From contig NC_068910.1 of the NCBI RefSeq assembly GCF_023091745.1, positions 36,319,272 through 36,383,271 on the forward strand: a DNA stretch of 64,000 bases. The letters run 5' to 3'. The position numbers were made by a program, and so were the translations under genes. Shown here piece by piece: positions 11,740 through 22,495 of the stretch; within the stretch, counting starts at the first letter, position 1, and each line of letters opens with the position of its first letter. The notes under the pieces are model-generated. The model had not been told where the DNA came from and ran no database searches. It was given only the letters and a program-made list of their open reading frames with translations. Origin of the DNA: Budorcas taxicolor (Eukaryota > Chordata > Mammalia > Artiodactyla > Bovidae).

Positions 11740-12185
11740 GCTTACTTGCACTGTCTCCTTTAAACATTGCAACTGTTTGGAAAGAGTGATGTTATTCATA
11801 TGGATTTAAAAATGAGAAACAGCTTCAGAGAAGTTAGTAATTTGCCTAAGTATGGATATGTGTGCTCAGTCCCTCAATCCAACTCTTTGTGACCCCGTGG
11901 GCCGGAGCCCGCCAGGCCGCGCTGTCCATGGGTTTTTTCAGGCAAGAATACTAGTGTGGATTGCCATTTCTTCTTTCAGGGTATCTTCCCAACCCAGGGA
12001 TCGTACACACATCTCTTGTACACACACATGTCTGGGATTGGCAGGCAGATTCTTTACCACTGTGCCACCTTGGGAGCCCAAATATGAGTACACCTAGTAA
12101 GTGGCAGAATCATATTTAAACTAAACTGGGTTAACTTAGACCCTAAAGCTGGTGCTTACAGCCATTACAATATGCCTTCTATCCC
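11740..12185 (-). mobile_element. MIR SINE, antisense, split by a Bov-tA
   Basis: The left piece (to about 11851) has 'ctccttttaaacattgcaac' style MIR sequence and 'aaaaatgagaaacagcttca', 'agaagttagtaatttgccta'. The right piece (from about 12082) continues with 'cctagtaagtggcagaatca' and 'ttaaactaaactgggttaa'. Removing the SINE restores one MIR. Confidence 0.65.
11852..12081 (-). mobile_element. Bov-tA SINE, antisense, inside MIR
   Basis: A reverse-complement Bov-tA: 'tgtgctcagtccctcaatcc', 'gccaggccgcgctgtccatg', 'cttcccaacccagggatcg', 'accactgtgccacc'. A short local duplication of a ctcttgtacacacac-type segment is present. The flanks (aagtatgga and aaatatgag) look like a decayed TSD. Confidence 0.92.
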
Positions 12186-12837
12186 AACCACTACACAGTG
12201 TATTTGACCTGCAGGCCATAGATTCTGGCTTACATTAGCACAAAGGGAATTTATGAGAAAGACATCAGGCAACCAGAGCATGAGGCCTAGAAGGTAACTG
12301 GGGGAGGGGATGGGTCTTATTTATAACTACTGTTCAACAGTCTCTCTGGGACATTGCTGCTAGAATAAATGAGCTTTAGACAATGTAGGCCTTTTGCCGC
12401 TCTGTTCAAGATTCAAATCCCTGAGAGGGTTATAGAGTGCTTGAGTCTCTGCTGCCCTTAACTGGGGAGAGCAGGGTATGCTGTGTCCAGTGTGGATAGA
12501 ACAGCATTCCTAAAGGAAAATCGATGGCTGTTAGCAAAAGAAGGTATGATCAATGTGGGACAGCAGGCTGCCCTGAAATGCCCACTCTTTGCATGATTAA
12601 TTAATTGCAGGTGAAATGAACATTTGAATTAAAATCATATCTACATATTTAATCACAGCCCATTTAGACTCTGACACCTTAAAATCAGAAAACTTGGATT
12701 CCTATCCCAGTCTGGACGATTTCTAGGTCTTGGGACTCAGAACTGGAGTCAGAGAGTCTGTGTATTATTTGTAAGCTGAGAGAAATAATCCTTTTTCCCG
12801 TTTACTTAGATGGCTTTGGAACATCTGAGATGGCCCC
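12186..12837. other. No feature recognised
   Basis: Unassigned sequence between MIR and an LTR. Nothing coding. Confidence 0.5.
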
Positions 12838-13160
12838 ACGTGGAAGTCCCTACATGGTGTGGTCATCTCCCACAATGAATGTGGGCTGGCCCTGTGCAAT
12901 AGAAGATGCAGTGGAGGTGGTGCTGCGTGACTTCGGTATGCTTAGCATGACCAGTGTGCTGTGAGGAAGCCCAAGCTAGCCATGTGGAGAATGGGCCACT
13001 CCTGGCCAGCCAGCTGCTCTTCTGTAATTCACAATCGATGTGCCAGATGTGTGAATTACCTTGGACACCCCCAGCTAGCAAGGCCATCAGATAATTTCAT
13101 TCTTAAGTGCCATCGGATTACAGTTGCTTGAAAGACCCTAAGGGACAGCTGCCCAGCTGA
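12838..13160 (+). mobile_element. MLT1-type (MaLR) LTR, diverged
   Basis: The 'gtgctgtgaggaagcccaag', 'agccatgtggagaatgggcc' and 'cagctagcaaggccatcaga' series follows the internal part of old MLT1 LTRs of the ERVL-MaLR group. It is a non-coding solo relic. Confidence 0.55.
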
Positions 13161-14954
13161 GCTCATTCACAGAAACATGAGAAATAATAATCCATGGTAA
13201 TAAGTCATGAAGTTCCTGGGTTGTGTGTTACAGACCAGTAGCTATCCAAAAGAGGTTTGTTGCAAAGGAGGGGGATAATGTGTTAAATTTCTCAAATGAA
13301 GGTGAGCAGCTGTTTTATAATAATTGTTTTGACAATCTCAAAACCAAGGCCTTTCTCTCTAATATCCTCAGAGGTTTCATTATAATTTGCCATTGTGATG
13401 AAAAGAATGATCATTCTGTACTCCCTGGACAAGTATACAAAGTGTGGTTGGCTGGCAGCCAAGGTGGTCATCCTTTTATCCTTATTGCGGGAGTTTAAAA
13501 AATTCTGCCTTTTTTTCGCTCATGTTTATTATTTCATAATGAATGGAATTTTCTACAGTAACAGACCTCTATTGTTGTGACAGTAAGCATGCTTAGAACA
13601 TCTGATGGATCCTCATTCTAGATGACAGCACCCATTTCTCTGGTTTTTTTTTTTTTTATAGACTCTTTGTCTGGCAACTGTAAGAGAAATAAGACGTGGT
13701 GAATTCTTTAAAAAGTGGCAGCGAAGTCAAAGAGCATTTGGATGAGCAGCTTCCCAACAGTTGGGAAAGACTGCCAGAATAACTGTCAAAGAGGAATTGG
13801 TTCTTTGGTGGTGTTGTGAGAAAGCAGATGAGGCAACAGAGAAAGAAGCGGAAGGGGTGCAGAGAGGAAGAAACGGGGAAGCTGACCTTGGGACACTGGA
13901 GCAATCTGTAGTGGGTTGAACCGGAGGGGTTGGAGTAGAGAGAAAGAAACAGTTAAAGGTTGGGTGACTCTTCTGTGTGTTATTAATTGTAGCTTTTCTT
14001 GGTTCATTGTCTCTCTAGAGAAGGAAGATGATGACATGGATCATCGTCTTTATATTATGGATTTTTTTTTGTGAAGTCAGTGCTCCCGTGTTATTCTTCA
14101 GATTTCTTATGTGTCATCGTCTCCTCAAATTTAGAGTCTCCATACGTTTTGTGATTGGTGCTAGCAGAAGGAACTATAAGAAGTTAATGGTATTTTGCAA
14201 AGAGTAATAAAGAACAAATTACATATTCCAGTGTTGATCTTGTCTTGAAAGAGAATTAACGCAGATTCTTCATAGCTTTTTAAAAAGTCTTTGATTTCTA
14301 TATTTTTTAGCTGTACACTGGTTTTACTTGGAGGGAAATTTTTATGTAGTTTCATTATCCATAATATTTACTGATTTTCTGTAGCGTTAACATGAACACA
14401 TGAAAGCCCTTGAGGATGAGAAACTTATATTCTAATTTGGCAAAGTAAATATATGTGTACTGCAGCTTGAATTGTTGTTAGAGAATTTTAGGAAATTACT
14501 TGTGTGTCTGAGTTCATGAATTATTCAATTTAGGGTTACTTTTCCTTTTCAAATTTATCACTGGCTAGGTCCTTTAAGAGTCTTTTGATTTATTAAAAGT
14601 CACTTTCCAGAATTAGATTTAAAGCCTATTGTTTTCTCATGATTTTACTGTGAAAATTGAGTATGTGTCTTATAAAGCCTGTGTTTCTTTTCTGTGATTT
14701 TGCTGAGATTCCTCTGCTATGAAAGATAATCCTTTTAAAACTAATGGAATTAATAATATTTGACCTCATCTGAAGAACTTGCCTCTGGAAGTGACGAGAT
14801 ATTGCATGATCTTTCTTCACTTATTGGAAGATTGGAAAAACCACCGCAGTGGGAGAGGCCTGCCCTGACTTACTTTCAGATGCGGGATACTCTTTGTGTC
14901 TAGAGGTGTTTGGATTCCTGGACGCCACGTCCCTCTCAATCCCTGCTGATTTTA
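13161..14954. other. No feature recognised
   Basis: Unassigned sequence of about 1.8 kb with a T14 run near 13646. Short open frames show no family features. Confidence 0.5.
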
Positions 14955-15325
14955 GGGCAGTTGTGCTTCTGCTGGGGCTGGACACCAGAATCACCTATGG
15001 AGCTTCTTTTGATTGAAAGAGAGTCCTTGGCCCCACACCGGGGCTGTTAAATCTAAATCTCAAGAATGAGAACTTCCCTGATGGTCCAGTGCCTAAGACT
15101 CAGAGCTCCCAGTGCAGACGGCCTGGGTTTGATCCCTGATCAGGGAGCTGGATCCAACGTACAGCAATGAAAATTGAAGATCTGGCATGTCTCAAGTAAG
15201 ACCCAGTGCAGCCAAATAAATAATTATGTTAAAAAAAAAAATCTCCAGAGTACAGATGTGCTGAGCAAGGCTTACAAGTGATTTAAATTCATGCCCAGCC
15301 TGGACCTGAGAACCACTACTTTATG
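14955..15325. mobile_element. MER5A-like hAT element, split by a CHR SINE
   Basis: The left part 'gctggacaccagaatcacct' plus 'atggagcttcttttgattga' and the right part 'gcccagcctggacctgagaa' plus 'ccacta' match the two ends of the non-autonomous hAT-Charlie element MER5A (cagaatcacctgggagctt and gagaaccactg). The CHR SINE at 15069-15238 interrupts it. Confidence 0.5.
15069..15238 (+). mobile_element. CHR-type cetartiodactyl SINE
   Basis: A sense copy: 'gaacttccctgatggtccag', 'gggtttgatccctgatcagg', 'gatctggcatgtctcaagta', 'gcagccaaataaataa', then an A10 tail. Flanks aaatctcaaga (15055-15065) and aaatctccaga (15239-15249) form an 11-bp TSD with one mismatch. Confidence 0.85.
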
Positions 15326-15385
15326 CACTGGGTAGAAGATTGTACAGAGAACCACTACTTTGTGCACTGGGAAGCAGATTGTACA
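15308..15385. repeat. 39-bp tandem duplication
   Basis: Two adjacent 39-bp units (15308-15346 and 15347-15385), both starting gagaaccactactt and ending agattgtaca, differ at three positions. The unit begins with the terminal motif of the adjoining MER5A-like element. Confidence 0.93.
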
Positions 15386-15602
15386 GGTGACAAGACCTAG
15401 CCTGAGGTATAGACAGCTTTAAGAAGAGAACACAGGACATCCCAAATTTGAGAAACAGGGTCATTGTGAATGGTGGTGTGATCACTGGTGAAAATTTGTG
15501 TGTTTCTAAGACATTTTTATGATCTCAGTTGTCCTGATGGTGTGTCTCCAGTTAACCTCTAGTGTGGTGATTCTCAACCAGGGGCAGTTTTATCCCCAGG
15601 GG

Positions 15603-15622
15603 ATATATATATATATACACAT

Positions 15623-15654
<32 letters not shown>

Positions 15655-15658
15655 ATCT
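15603..15658. repeat. Compound (TA)n/(CA)n microsatellite
   Basis: A TA run, then an interrupted CA run, then (AT)n, at the point where MER20 is broken. Confidence 0.95.
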
Positions 15659-15675
15659 CCATATCTTTATATGTG

Positions 15676-15888
15676 TGAAAGTGAAAATCTAGTCGCTAAG
15701 TCATATCCAACTCTTTGTGATCCCATGAACTGTAGCCCATTAGGCTCCTCTGTCCTGGGGATTTCCCAGGCAAGAATACTGGAGTGGGTTGCCATTCCCT
15801 TCTCCAGGGGATCTTCCCAACCCAGGGATCGAACACCGGGCTCCAGCATTGCAGGTGGATTCTTTACCATCTGAGCTATCAGGGAAGC
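15676..15888 (-). mobile_element. Bov-tA SINE, antisense
   Basis: A reverse-complement copy: 'gtgaaaatctagtcgctaag', 'gattcccatgaactgtagcc'-like centre, 'cttcccaacccagggatcga', 'ttctttaccatctgagctat', 'cagggaagc'. It is nearly full length. Open frames on both strands here are SINE translations. Confidence 0.94.
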
Positions 15889-16010
15889 AAAGAGGTTTAT
15901 TATAAGGAAGTGACTGGCATGATCATGCAGGCTGAGAAGCCCCGAGATCTGCAGCTGTCAAATCGGAGTCTTGATGGTATAAGTCCCAATCACGGGGCTT
16001 TCCCTTTTGT

Positions 16011-16218
16011 TGTTGCGTGGTTGCTCAGTCGTGCCCGACTCTCCTGTGGACACATGGCCCCACCAGCCTCCTCTGTCCATGGAATTTTTCAGGCAGAAAT
16101 GCTGAAGTGGGTTGTCTTCCTTCTCCAGGGGATCTTCCAGATTAAGGGACTGAACCTGCATCTCTTGTGTCTTCTTCATTGGCAGGCAGATTCTTTACCA
16201 CTGTGCCACCTGGGAAGC
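16011..16218 (-). mobile_element. Bov-tA SINE, antisense
   Basis: A reverse-complement copy with 'tggttgctcagtcgtgcccg', 'cctcctctgtccatggaatt', 'tctccaggggatcttccaga', 'accactgtgccacctgggaa'. It is followed by a T20 run (16231-16250). Confidence 0.92.
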
Positions 16219-16255
16219 TTGCTACTGAGCCTTTTTTTTTTTTTTTTTTTCCTAT

Positions 16256-16420
16256 CAAGACTGAAAACATTGCTCACCGTTCTAGAGACCAAAAGTTCAA
16301 GATCAAAGTGCCTGCAAGCTCATGTTCTGGTGAGAGTCCTATTTCAAGTTGTAGACTGGTGATTTCTCAGTGGACCCCTCCCTGTACAGTAGAAGGGGCT
16401 AGGGAGCACTGGGCAGGTTC
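16256..16420 (-). mobile_element. MLT1/MST-type LTR fragment, antisense
   Basis: 'cattgctcaccgttctagag', 'accaaaagttcaagatcaaa', 'gttctggtgagagtcctatt' and 'cagtagaaggggctagggag' follow the reverse complement of MaLR LTRs (cagttctggaggctgg, then ggtgagggcc, then ggaaggggcaaggga). It is a non-coding relic. Confidence 0.5.
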
Positions 16421-16424
16421 TTTT

Positions 16425-16490
16425 TTTAAATTTTAATTTTATATTGGAGTATAGCTGATTAACAGTGGTGTGATACTCAGCTTTTTTGTT
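16425..16490 (-). mobile_element. L1 3'-end scrap, antisense
   Basis: 'attttatattggagtatagc' followed by 'tgattaacagtggtgtga' matches the recurrent antisense L1 3' motif also seen at 32.5 and 33.1 kb. Confidence 0.4.
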
Positions 16491-16578
16491 GCAGTCAAAA
16501 TCCCTTCAGTTCACTGGATAAAAGCTGCTCATGTTAGGGCCAGAAATCTGCTTTACTCAGTCTTCCAATTTAGGTGTT

Positions 16579-18821
16579 CTGTTTACTTGCTCAGTTGTGT
16601 CCCACTCTTTGGAACCCCATGAATCACAGCACACCAGGCCTCCCTGTCTATCACCAACTCTCGGAGTTTACTCAAACTCATGTCCTTCAAGTTGGTGATG
16701 CCATCCAGCCATCTCATCCTCTGTCATTCCCTTCATCTCCTGTCCCCAATTCCTCCCAGCATCAGAGTCTTTTCCAATGAGTCAACTCTTTGCATGAGGT
16801 GGCCAAAGTATTGGACTTTCAGCTTTAGCATCAGTCCTTCCAGTGAATACCCAGGACTGGTCTCCTTTAGGATGGACAGGTTGGATCTCCTTGCAGTCCA
16901 AGGGACTCTCAAGAGTCTTCTCCAACACCACAGCTCAAAAGCATCAATTCTTCAGCACTCAGCTTTCTTCACAGTCCAACTCTCATATCCATACATGACC
17001 ACTGGAAAAACCATAGCCTTGACTAGATGGACCTTTGTTGGCAAAGTAATGTCTCTGCTTTTAATATGTTATCTAGGCTGGTCATAACTTTTCTTCCAAG
17101 GAGTAAGCGTCTTTTAATTTCGTGGCTGCAGCACCATCTGCAGTGATTCTGGAGCCCAAAAAAATAAAGTCTGACACTGTTTCCACTGTTTCCTTATCTA
17201 TTTGCCATGAAGTGATGGGACCAGATGCCATGATATTCGTTTTCTGAATGTTGAGCTTTAAGCCAACTTGTTCACTCTCCTCTTTCACTTTTATCAAGAG
17301 GCTTTTTAGTTCCTCTTCACTTTCTGCCATAAGGGTGGTGTCATCTGCATATCTGAGGTTATTGATATTTCTGTCAGCAATCTTGATTCCAGCCTGTGCT
17401 TCTTCCAGCCCAGCGTTTCTCATGATATACTCTGCATAGAAGTTAAATAAGCAGGGTGACAATATACAGCCTGACGTACTCCTTTTCCTATTTGGAACCA
17501 GTCTGTTGTTCCATGTCCAGATCTAACCGTTGCTTCCTGACCTGCATATAGGTTTCTCAAGAGGCAGGTCAGGTGGTCTGGTATTCCCATCTCTTTCAGA
17601 ATTTTCCACAGTTTATTGTGATCCACACAGTCAAAGGCTTTGGCATAGTCAATAAAGCAGAAATAGATGTTTTTCTGGAACTTTCTTGCTTTTTCCATGA
17701 TCCAGCGGATGTTGACAATTTGATCTCTGGTTCCTCTGCCTTTTCTAAAACCAGCTTGAACATCAGGAAGTTCACGGTTCACGTATTGCTGAAGCCTGGC
17801 TTGGAGAATTTTGAGCGTTACTTTACTAGCATGTGAAGTGAGTGCAATTGTGCGGTAGTTTGAACATTCTTTGGCATTGCCTTTTCGAGGGATTGGAATG
17901 AAAGCTGACCTTTTCCAGTCCTGTGGCCACTGCTGAGTTTTCCAAATTTGCTGGCATATTGAGTGCAGTACTTTCACAGCATCGTATTCCAGGATTTGAA
18001 ATAGCTCCACTCGAATTCCATCACTTCCCCTAGCTTTGTTCATAGTGATGCTTTCTAAGGTCCACTTGACTTCACATTCCAGGATGTCTGGCTCTAGGTG
18101 AGTGATCACACCATCATGATTATCTGAGTCTTGAAGATCTTTTTTGTACAGTTCTTCCGTGTATTCTTGCCACCTCTTCTTAATATCTTCTGCTTCTGTT
18201 AGGTCCATACCATTTCTGTTCTTTATTGAGCCCATCTTTCCACGAAATGTTCCCTTGGTATCTCTAATTTTCTTGAAGAGCTCTCTAGTCTTTCCCATTC
18301 TATTGTTTTCCTCTATTTCTTTGATCACTGAGGAAGGCTTTCTTATCTCTTCTTGCTATTCTTTGGAACTTTGCATTCAGATGCTTATATCTTTCGTTTT
18401 CTCCTTTGCTTTTTGCTTCTCTTCTTTTCACAGCTATTTGTAAGGCTTCCTCAGACAGCCATTTTGCTCTTTTGCATTTCTTTTCCATGGGGATGACCTT
18501 GATCCTTGTGTCCTGTACCTCCGTCCATAGTTCATCAGGCACTCTATCTATCAGATCTGGTCCCTTAAATCTATTTCTCACTTCCACTGTATAATCATAA
18601 GGGATTTGATTTAGGTCATACCTGAATGGTCTAGTGGTTTTCCCTACTTTTTCAATTTGAGTCTGAATTTGGCAATAAGGATTTCATGGTCTGAACCATA
18701 GTCAGCTCCCAGTCTTGTTTTTGCTTACTGTATAGAGCTTCTCCATCTTTGGATGCAAAGAATATAATCAATCTGATTTCGGTGTTGACCATCTGGTGAT
18801 GTTCATATGTAGAGTCTTCTT
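16579..18821 (-). mobile_element. BovB LINE, 5'-truncated, antisense, with 10-bp TSD
   Basis: BovB is an RTE-clade non-LTR retrotransposon of about 3.2 kb in ruminants, and its machinery is the likely mobiliser of Bov-tA/BOV-A SINEs. This copy keeps about 2.24 kb: the 3' end at 16579 (gtttacttgctcagttgtgt) through the reverse transcriptase region to 18821. The 5' endonuclease region is missing. A perfect 10-bp duplication tttaggtgtt flanks it at 16569-16578 and 18822-18831, and the interrupted old repeat reads through when it is removed. The copy is 5'-truncated, as is usual for target-primed insertion, and has frameshifts, so it is inactive. Confidence 0.97.
17082..18587 (-). pseudogene. BovB reverse transcriptase remnant (three frames)
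   Basis: Three successive minus-strand open segments cover the BovB polyprotein after the missing endonuclease: 18587-18300 (95 codons), 18328-17420 (302 codons) and 17462-17082 (126 codons). The 302-codon segment carries the RT finger and palm motifs: SDGIRVELF (102-110), YRTIALTSHASKV (158-170), QAGFRKGRGTRDQI (191-204) and the motif A aspartate in FIDYAKAFD (225-233, catalytic D227). It loses frame just after GKGVRQ (281-286). The catalytic YADD box is in the next frame (residues 38-41 of the 126-codon segment). Two frameshifts separate the palm aspartates, so no working enzyme can be made. The family assignment is certain. The host gene content is nil. Confidence 0.93.
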
Positions 18822-18997
18822 TTTAGGTGTTAGTCTCATCTAAAACACCCAGACAGACATAATCTGAATAATATTTGACCAAATGTCTGGAAACCCTGTG
18901 GCCCAGCCAAGTTAACATATAAAATGAATTTCACATCCCCCCACAATAAAGCATTATCTGACCCCAAATGTTTTGGTGACAAGACTGAGAAACTCTG

Positions 18998-21832
18998 ATC
19001 TAGTGAAGTGCAATGAAATACTTCATCCTGAAAAAAAAATATGGGGAACTGGCATAAAAAAGGATATGACAGGTTGGTCCAGAAAGCCCTGGGTGAGTGG
19101 CCTCTGTGGACCTCAAGGAAGCCAGATGAGATGAGGAGGAGAGGGAAGGAGTGTAGGATAAAGGCTTGGGACCAGATGAGTAGTGGTTCTAATGAACATC
19201 AGGCATGCCTTTTGCAATATTTCTTTCCTGAAGGCATTTTATAACATATAGGTACAATGTACTTTATGGTCTGAAAAAATAGGGCATAAATATTAGAGTT
19301 AATATAGTAAATCTCCTCTATTCTGTAAGATCTGAAAGTTGGAAACATAAGACAATGAAACAGAAATTGAGCCTTGAAAACTGAAAACATAAGACAATGA
19401 ATGAGAAGGAATTAGTTTGTAAATTAGTGTTCTGGGACTGTTGTCACCAGGAGGAAGAATCTGAGAAATAGTAGGGGTTATCAGAGCATATTTTTGCCTC
19501 ACTAGAGCTAGTAATGGGGTAATAGAGAGGGCAGAGCCTTACGTTTGAGAAGCTAGAGCTGGTCAATGCAGATGAAGTAGTATGAGAACCATGTAATTTA
19601 AAAATACAGTGTTTGTTGTTTTCATATATTTTATTGTCTGATCTGTGTCCATTTTTTTTTTTTTGTTTTTTGGAATGAGTAAGTTTTTATAAGTATTGGA
19701 AGTGGTTCCTGGCTTATTGAAATTTAACGTCTCAAGAGAGAGGCTCTGTAAGGAGAGAGATGAGGCTAGTGCTGTGAAACAGCAGTAACCCATCCAAGTT
19801 CATAGTCCATCCACCCTCTGGTGAAGACTTCTAATTTCTCATGGACATACTCTTCTCTCATGTTTGGTCTCTGAGAAGTGTTGACTTCATCCCTGGCTCT
19901 AGGATTGGTTTTCTGACATAGGCATAGGCTCTCAAATACATCTGATCCTGAGTCTCTTTCAGGTATGGACCCATGACTGCAGGTGATCCATTCAGGTGTA
20001 CGGAGGCTACTTCTATGATTCTTTTCTTCCTTTACTTTCTGTGATTGGAGGCACGAGGATATAATCCCAAGTCCTTGACCATCATCTTGCCATCCTGACA
20101 GGAGGCATTGACTAAAAATGTTTTCAATTTAAAGTATAACAGAGCTGAGAGACATGATAGCATCTGTGTTCCGGAATGAAGCTGTATGAAGCCAGTAGAA
20201 TTCCAGAATTAAGTTATGTAAACCTTTAAATTTTCATTTTGATGATACCAGATTCTGCTGTATTTTCTTCCACTGAAAACTGAAAAAATTACTAAAAGGT
20301 ATACAGAATTACTAGGAGAAACTGTCAATAAGAGAGGATGTGTTGTACCAGATAATAACTTTGAATGGATTAGTTTTTCATATTCCATTACTTAGACTTT
20401 GTGAACATATTCATAATATTCTTCCACTTTTGCATGTGTGTGTTTTGATGAGTTTAACAAAATGCAGATGCTCTCTCTATTAATGCTTTAATAAGGCATT
20501 TCTTATACTTTAGAAAGTTATATTGGAGAAATGATACGATAGTAATTTGTGAGAGTATAATTCTTAGAAAGTTAAAGAGTTTAACAATACTTCTGTGGTT
20601 AAAGAAAGAAAGAAATCCTAGAGAGCTCCAGATGTGTACACATGGACAATACACTTTATGGTATTTTGTAATTACAGACACCACTCAATGAGCATTGGCT
20701 GTTTGCTTTTTTATTAGTGTACTGTAAGAATTAGTTGATTGTAAAGTCTGTTCTTATCCAACAGCATGAAATGAGTGAAGATAGAAATATATGGATTATC
20801 AGTTTGGAGGACTAGTTGCCTGTCGTCCTGCTTCATATGATTGTTGAAATGCAAAACAGGAAGTTCTTAAATAGGACATCTGTGACATAACAAATTAGAA
20901 TCTGGGAGAGAAAAATTATTTTCACAATGTCTAAAGCCATTGAATCAAAATAATCGTATAGATCATACTTGAGTTCAGATATAACCTAGAAAAATTCTCC
21001 AGCCATGGCACCCATCTGTCAAAAAATAAAACTGACTCACACTTAAAATGGCTCTTTTAGACTGTCATCTAGCTGTATCTAAAATGGACATGAAATGCCA
21101 ATTTCATATGTTATAGTGGCACATTTCATATTGCTCTACTTAAGGTTATGTCAGCCTTAGCCATAAGAAGCATGTGATTTAGGTCTTATTGTAAATGAAC
21201 TAAGTGGAGGTATCAGCAATGGGACTGCCTCGCCACTATAGACAAAGGTATGTGTGGACAGCGGCAGGACCCACCTATCCAATGGCTTAACTTGACAGCT
21301 GTGCAGGGTTCCAAATCAAAACGTCTTCTCTGTTTGTTTCCACATTTTCCTTCCCTGTATGTGATAAACTGATGAGAAAATTCTTCGGAAAGATCCTTGA
21401 CTCAAAATGAGTTTTGTTTCCTGCAAGTGATTCAGTTGCAGAAGTTCTATTTGTGTGTTGTTTCATGTAACTGTCACATTGGGAGGTTTGTGAATTTTCT
21501 GGGGAAAGAAGATTGTGTTTGGGGAACTGTGCTCCTTGTGACTTTACTCATATGTGACAAAAAACAACTGCAAATGATAGAAGCAGGAAGATATGAATTT
21601 TTTAAAGATACTGTGTCCAGCATGAAGATTGAGAGTCAGTCTTAGATGTTGTTAGGAATCTCAGCTTCATTCCTTTAATGTTTCCAAGTTTGATCATCTA
21701 CCAGCCTGACTAAAATTCAGTATACAACCTACAAGGTAAAGGGTTATATGGAGCCTCAAATTAGGTATCATTCACCCCTGTTTTAAGCTGGAATACTAGT
21801 TGCTGGAAGAGTTAGGGAAAAATTCCTATATG
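18998..21832. other. No feature recognised
   Basis: Nearly 2.8 kb without a confident repeat or gene. It contains a T-rich run near 19651-19670 and a short repeated phrase (gaaaacataagacaatgaa, around 19342 and 19383). Short open frames are not supported. Confidence 0.5.
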
Positions 21833-22040
21833 CAGATTACCTTGGTGGCTTAGATGGTAAAGAGACTGCCTGCAATGCAGGAGACCCAGATTCAATCCTT
21901 GGGTCAGAAAGAGCTCCTGGAGAAGGAAACTGCAACCCACTCCAATATTCTGGCCAGGAAAATTCCATGGATGGGGGAGCCTGGTAGGCTACAGTCTGTG
22001 GGGTCACAAAGAATCGTACACGACTGAGCAACTAACAATT
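21833..22040 (+). mobile_element. Bov-tA SINE
   Basis: A sense copy: 'ccttggtggcttagatggta', 'aaagagactgcctgcaatgc', 'gaaactgcaacccactccaa', 'cacgactgagcaactaac'. TSD not clear. Confidence 0.93.
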
Positions 22041-22109
22041 AGCATTTTATTTTTACCAACCTTAACGTTTTAATTGCTTCTTCTTCACTGTAATGGACAA
22101 CTTTCTACA

Positions 22110-22495
22110 GAATTATCATGTGGGGTGAGGTGATAGGCAGAACAATGGCTCCCACCAAAGATATTCATGTCCTCCTTCCTGGGAAGAGGGAGCAAGAGAG
22201 TCAGAGAAGATATGATAATGGAAGTGGTTGTAAGGTTGCAGTTGTTGGCTCTGAAGACAGAGGAGGGCCATGAGCCAGGGAATGAGGGTCCCCTCTAGAA
22301 GCTGCAAAAGGCCAGAAAACAGATTCTTCTCTAGACCCTTGGTAAGGAGTGCAGTATGCCAACACTTGATTTTAGCCCAGTGACATGCATTTCCAACTTC
22401 TGACTTCCAGAACCATGAGGTAATCAATATAAGTTGTTCTAGATCACTGCGTTTGTGGTGATCAGTCACATCAGCAATGGGAAACTAATACAAGT
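22110..22495 (+). mobile_element. MLT1-type (MaLR) LTR, nearly complete
   Basis: The landmarks run in order: 'gataggcagaacaatggctc', 'tcagagaagatatgataatg', 'ggccatgagccagggaatga', 'ctctagaagctgcaaaaggc', 'cttgattttagcccagtgac', 'acttctgacttccagaacc', and 'atgggaaactaatacaag'. This is the layout of an MLT1B/C-like solo LTR. A 117-codon frame on the minus strand is a chance frame through the LTR. Confidence 0.75.

Larger units (their letters stand above)
15889..18935 (+). repeat. Old placental repeat inside MER20, in three pieces
   Basis: Pieces at about 15889-16010 ('ggtttattataaggaagtga', 'gaagccccgagatctgcagc'), about 16495-16578 ('aatctgctttactcagtctt') and 18832-18935 ('tgaataatatttgaccaaat', 'cccagccaagttaacatata') follow the order of one old repeat that also occurs at 58780-59180. 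The second and third pieces read through once the BovB is removed. Family not named. Confidence 0.5.
15565..18997 (+). mobile_element. MER20 hAT element split by about 3.3 kb of younger insertions
   Basis: The 5' end 'tggtgattctcaaccagggg' followed by 'cagttttatccccagggg' lies at 15565-15602. The 3' end ('ccccccacaataaagcatta', 'tctgaccccaaatg', 'gactgagaaactctg') lies at about 18936-18997. These are the two ends of the non-autonomous hAT-Charlie element MER20. The 8-bp flanks ctctagtg (15557-15564) and atctagtg (18998-19005) match at 7 of 8 positions, as expected for a hAT target duplication. Confidence 0.7.

Noticed and set aside
15784..16362. 192-codon plus-strand frame, one of the longest.
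   Set aside because: It is a read-through of two antisense Bov-tA SINEs and a poly-T tract (a phenylalanine run). Not a gene.
22116..22469. 117-codon minus-strand frame.
   Set aside because: It lies wholly in an antisense MLT1 LTR, which is non-coding.
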